Shown: piece by piece, positions 59,651 through 64,000 of the stretch
How the letters are laid out: the number at the start of each line of letters is the position of its first letter
How positions within the stretch are numbered: the stretch's first letter is position 1
Assembly: GCA_949128115.1 (NCBI GenBank)
Contig: OX421968.1
Span: forward strand, 1,426,001-1,490,000
DNA from: Anaspis maculata
Taxonomy: Eukaryota; Arthropoda; Insecta; Coleoptera; Scraptiidae
Length of the DNA stretch: 64,000 nt
Direction of reading: 5' to 3'
The notes under the pieces: model-generated
The model's input: the letters and a program-made list of their open reading frames with translations, nothing else
Database searches by the model: none
What the model was told of the DNA's origin: nothing
Position numbers and translations under genes: made by a program

Positions 59651-61168
59651 TTAGTCGCCGACATCGCTGTCACGATCACCAATAAGGAACAAGAACTGAA
59701 AGGCAATTCCGAGTAGAAGAGTCCCGAGGAGGTCCCCTAAGGCCGTCAAGTAAGGAATAGCCGAGTTGTCGGGATCAACATTGGCTTTCCACATGCCCAA
59801 AGTCATGACTTGGGCAATGTACAACAGCAGCAAGACTTGCAGGACAGCAACCGTCAGGTACACAATCATGAAGATGAGAGTGAATGAAGTATGACCTGCT
59901 TGTAGATAGCTAATTGTATAAGAAAATACCAGATGGCCAGGGATAACCATCAGCATTAGCATTCGGGCAGTGCCTGCATGGCTTGTCTCTTGACTATCAC
60001 AGAAGGCTGCACACGGGCTTATGCACACTTGCATGTCACTGGGCAAAATACCCGGCTTGCCTCTGCTGTGGAGTTCAGTGGAAATGCGGCTGGCCTGGAC
60101 CGCGACTAAATTACCACCAACTCCATTGATGACTAGCTGAAAAACCGCGACGCCCTTGTACTGCGAAACGGTAAAATCAAGAATGAGACCTCCTATACTG
60201 CTTATGATCATGGCAGCGATTACTGGCGACCAACCGGTAAACAAAACTTGACATGTATGTTCATTTTGGCTCGCTATCCAGGCCCAAACCGGAACTAATA
60301 CTAAACCTAAGACTATGATGATTGTAGTGAACCAGGGATGGCTGTCCATGGTGCGATAAAACAATGAAGCCAAATATGACAAACAAGCTAGCGTCGTGAG
60401 ATCCCCCAGACTTGCAGCTATCGGAGTTGCAACGTTGTCAGGATTGATGTTGAAATAACGCGACGACAGTATTACGCCTACCATTACTAAACCTAAAATA
60501 AAACTGGCACCGAATGCGGTCACAACACTACTGGCACATAAGAGAAGGGCATGGTTTATGTTGATAGCCCCAGATGGAACCCATCCGAAAATTACAGCCG
60601 CTAAAGATGCCAGGAAGCCGACCACAATGGCTTGGCATAAAATGAGTGCTAGGTTCCCCGTTATCAGATTCAGCATCTGGCTGTGGGTGTCCAAGTGTCC
60701 CAAATTGGCATGGGTAGAAAGTCTCGATGCCAGCGTCATTTCCAAGTTCCCTTTTAGTCCCAGCAGTGCCGGGACTAAAATGTAAACCTCAGATACTTTC
60801 TGATACACTTCCCAATGCTGAACTTTATCTAACAGTAAACTGGCAGCAACCATTCCAAATCCGGCCAGCAGAAATGGAATGAACATTTGTATTGCAGTAG
60901 CCCATAGCGACTCCTTTCGAAACGTCACCACTTCTGTTTCTGGTATTCCATTGTGATTCAACAACGTACAGGTATCGGAAGCTTCCTCACTCCACTACAA
61001 GAGATAATGTTAATTTTTTTTCTTCCAATCCATGGAACAATAAAACAGTGTTGTTGTTGTTGTTGTTGTTGTTCTTGGGTAAGTACTTACTAATTCTTCA
61101 TTGTATTTTTGATTCATGCTTGAGGTTCTTTCATGTCTGCGAAAGCGAACCGCCCCGGCTATATCCAT
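59651..61168 (-). CDS. SLC41A1: SLC41-type magnesium transporter, paralogue 2
   Basis: Exons 61091-61168 and 59651-60994 give 473 residues. The ATG at 61168 is the first in frame; the open frame further upstream has no ATG. The N-terminus MDIAGAVRFRRHERTSS is followed by NEELWSEEASDT across the splice (phase 0). The MgtE halves are [12 protein letters not shown] (from about 101) with [15 protein letters not shown] (from about 210), and [15 protein letters not shown] (from about 315) with [15 protein letters not shown] (from about 433). The membrane segments match paralogue 1, but the core that paralogue 1 splits over four exons is here a single exon. Same strand and 5.7 kb apart: a tandem duplicate. 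Its core introns were lost, or it arose through a processed copy that kept a 5' exon. Confidence 0.93.
61050..61073. repeat. (GTT)n microsatellite
   Basis: Eight GTT units lie in the 96-nt intron between the two SLC41 paralogue 2 exons. Confidence 0.9.
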
Positions 61169-62189
61169 TTTGGGGAAAGAAATCCTAGTGGTGCAACCCT
61201 GGAATTTGATCGTATAATCATTAGAATGTGCCTGTGGCAGGGTAGGTATAAATTCAGAAGTTAAATGAAGTCTAACCTCAAAGTCATGTTTAAGTTGGGA
61301 AGTTAGCCAGTGAAAAAATATTTTCAAACTATACAGTGAAAAACCAAAAATCTACGTGGTATTCGATGTTGTCACAGCTTTCGCACGTATACACGCGGTC
61401 GAAAAAGTAACCAAAAACATTTTTTTTTTTTGTAAACGTCAACGTTTTCAGCAGCATTAACCGATTTGATTTGATTGCGCGGAGGATCATATTCTCGTCG
61501 GTAACGGCTTATGCAACCAACTATACATGTCTAACGTTGATGTAAAATGTGTTGCATAGCACGTCTTCCCTTTATATATCAGAGTTTTCTTTATTAATTT
61601 TATCTACCTAGTACCAGACCCAGACAAATGAATGGGTGGGGCGGGCGGTGAACTACCTATCAACTTCCATCACAAATAAATAAGGAAACTGCAAATTTTA
61701 TAACAAATTGTGCATAAAAAAATCATGATGTAGGTAGGTACTCTGCCTTAAGGTTTAAAGTCAAGGCAAAATAATGTGATTCGCTTCCGCGAGATGGCGG
61801 CAATATCGCCTCACCGCCCAGCGCGACCCGTAGGTCCCTTTAGGTAAACGTAAAGAAAACGGTCAAACCCTCTAATGGTGATAAACTAGACAGGAATGTT
61901 TATGCTACTGTCCGGTAGATGGCATCAACAAAAAGACGCTTTCATGGCATTGTAGGGTGTCAGGCAATTTCTGTCATTATAGGCCAGAAACTGCATATTT
62001 GCGAGTGCGAATGGAATTTATAGTCCGATGCGGATGCCGAGGGGACCTATAAATGCGAATATGTGCTTGTAAATCAATTTCTGAACATGTGCTACTTATA
62101 TATGTATTGTATTTTTCTCAAAATACCCTATGAAACTTATGCACACTTCACCAAATTTTTGTTACGTTACGATCAGTTCAAGAAGAAAA

Positions 62190-62838
62190 GAAAAGAAAGC
62201 TTTTCTTGAACACTTTTCCCGTAAATTTCAAAATTGGAAACAATAATATTTTACAAGCTATAATATACAGGGTGTCGCGAAAAAACTTCTTGTGTTGATA
62301 TTACTCTGTGTATTCGAATTGCAATTGATGTAGTTTTTCATTCTGGATACAAATATAATATACACAGTGTTGAGTTATTAGGTATTTCAGAAGGCAAATG
62401 TCAAAAAAATCACAAAAATCCCAACATACTGACCTAAACTTCCGTTTATTTGGCTAGCAAATTTCTCAAATTTTCTTAAATTTGTTTTTCGGGAGATAAT
62501 TTTTTTCTAAACTCAAGTAGTTATAGACCCAACATTTAAAAAAATTGTGGGTCAAATTTCAGAACTTATTTTCAGCCAAATAAACGTTCAGGTCGGTATC
62601 ATGGGATTTTTGTGAAATTTTCACAAGTTGCCTTTTAAAATAACTGAACACTGTGGTATAATTATGTATATTTGCATTCAAAATAAAGAAATACATCGAT
62701 TGCAATTCGAATATACAGGGTGACGCAACAACAAAAAAGTTTTTTGCGACACCCTGTATATCATAGGGTGCACAATATTATAGTTTCCAATTTTGAAATC
62801 TACGGGAAAAATGGTTCAGGAAAAACTTTTTCTTTTAC
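62190..62838. mobile_element. CAGGGTG foldback MITE with symmetric flanks
   Basis: The inner element, 62266-62758, runs from TACAGGGTGTCGCGAAAAAA to the complement GCGACACCCTGTA. Its right end carries a second TACAGGGTGACGCAAC in mirror orientation to its own terminus. The flanks continue the symmetry for about 75 bp: TTTCCCGTAAATTTCAAAATTGGAAAC on the left (in two blocks) against TTTCCAATTTTGAAATCTAC and CGGGAAA on the right. Confidence 0.85.
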
Positions 62839-63258
62839 AAATATCTCAAAGGGGAAACCTCCAGTATGGGGGGGGGGGGAGTTTTCGCGTAATCACCGTG
62901 TATATCTAGGTGGCCACGTAATGTGAAATTTGGGTTAAAAATACATATAGGTCGCGGGAACAAAAATGGCTGCCTAAAGATGGGTATATGGTATGATGTT
63001 ATCTTCACTAGTACTTGGTAATATAATTTTCTTTGGTTGTAATAAATACAAGGATAAATTATCGAAGAATTGTCGCTGTATTGAAAACATTGATGCGCTG
63101 AACTCAAGATTTGGCTGAGTAATGAGTAAAAACGAGCGAATCTCTACTGCGCTACCTTGGCACCCCCCAATGCGCAAACGCGGGCAAGAAGCTGGCAAGA
63201 GGCGCTTCGTTCTCGGCGTCGTTGTGCCGGCGTGCCTGCTGGTGCCTGCAACGTTGCC

Positions 63259-63440
63259 ATAGCGGCTATTCTTGAATCGTGTGAGAAAAGTCCCTGGGAG
63301 TTTTATATAATCCGTACTACACTTCTGTAGCGAAAGTTGCCTAAAAACCACGATTTTAGACAACATTCGCTACATCAGTGTACTGCGGAATGTATTTTAC
63401 TCCCAGGGACTTTTCTCACACGATTCAAGAATAGCGGCCC
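63259..63440. mobile_element. Palindromic MITE, copy 3
   Basis: Nearly identical to copy 1 at 5048-5218, but with both arms complete (AGTCCCTGGGAG present on both sides). Ends read AGCGGCTATTCTTGAATCGT and the complement ending AATAGCGGCCC. Confidence 0.88.
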
Positions 63441-63523
63441 AGTTATGTATACAGTTTCAGCGTTTATTGCTATGCTTTTTTATTTATTTATTCTCCATAA
63501 TTGAGCAATACTTAGACATTTTC

Positions 63524-63524
<1 letters not shown>

Positions 63525-63564
<40 letters not shown>
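63525..63564. repeat. (ATT)n microsatellite
   Basis: About thirteen uninterrupted ATT units. Confidence 0.95.
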
Positions 63565-63565
<1 letters not shown>

Positions 63566-64000
63566 GACTTGTTCTACAGATATAAAATCCAATCACAGAA
63601 CAATGAAACGAAATATTCATCAGCTGCAAGTACCTAATATTTTTCTTAATTTGTAGTGGTGAAGATACAAAAATGTCCACAATTATTATTATTGTCCTCC
63701 CAACCTCCAAAGGAGCATATTTTTACACATACGATAAAGTGGAGAGTTAATCATGATATTATAGTCGGGGGAAAGGCGAATAAAAAATACTACCAGATTC
63801 TAGAGCCGATTCTGGGAACCCCGCCCGGGGCCCCAGGGAACGTGCACACTGCAGCCCGACGGCGCGTACTCAAGCTAGACACCGATCAAAACCCAAATTT
63901 GCAGAGTGACGTTTTTTTTTCAGTTTGATTTTTTTGCGAAAATATATGCAAAAAATTTCACAAAAGTCTAGCCTAAAATCTAAGGAACTTGAATATGGAT

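Larger units (their letters stand above)
61169..64000. other. Right-hand intergenic region
   Basis: Upstream of SLC41 paralogue 2. It holds a nested foldback (62190-62838), palindromic MITE copy 3 and an ATT microsatellite at about 63525-63564. No gene was recognised. Confidence 0.5.

Noticed and set aside
61169..61327. Longer N-terminus for SLC41 paralogue 2
   Set aside because: The frame is open but begins with TTG and contains no ATG before 61168; it is more likely 5' UTR.

Overview
The window is insect nuclear DNA: AT-rich, with spliced genes carrying GT-AG introns, animal gene families, microsatellites and many short DNA-transposon derivatives. Frequent TAGGTAGGTACCTA-type runs and the dense CAGGGTG-ended miniature elements would fit a hemipteran (mealybug- or aphid-like), but that placement is inference. 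No prokaryotic or viral gene was seen.

Layout. (1) 1-9326, minus strand: the 5' part of unc79, an NALCN sodium-leak channel auxiliary subunit, in at least 16 coding exons. All splice phases agree, many introns are only 54-63 nt, and the gene runs off the left edge. (2) 11085-11543, plus strand: a two-exon gene for an 87-residue single-pass membrane protein I do not recognise. (3) 13610-27524, minus strand: a DUSP10/MKP-5-type MAP-kinase phosphatase in three coding exons (rhodanese/MAPK-binding domain, linker, catalytic domain). (4) About 28-43 kb: no host gene recognised. The stretch is filled with palindromic (foldback) elements, including a 3.5-kb one, and a decayed Tc1/mariner transposase. 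(5) 43143-47686, minus strand: an EHD/Past1 dynamin-like ATPase in two coding exons, with three adjacent foldbacks in its intron. (6) 50126-53975 and 59651-61168, both minus strand: two tandem SLC41-type (MgtE-like) magnesium transporter paralogues, one with at least four coding exons and one almost intronless in its core. (7) 61.2-64 kb: repeats only.

The genes are ordinary housekeeping, signalling and neuronal genes and do not form a functional cluster. The notable feature is structural. At least a dozen long inverted repeats (0.3-3.5 kb) lie in introns and intergenic DNA. Many are bounded by TA-CAGGGTG...CACCCTG-TA ends (mariner-type MITE architecture), several are nested inside one another, and in at least three the mirror symmetry continues beyond the transposon ends into flanking DNA. 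Transcribed inside introns, these could form long double-stranded hairpins (hpRNA/endo-siRNA precursors); that is inference and small-RNA data would test it.
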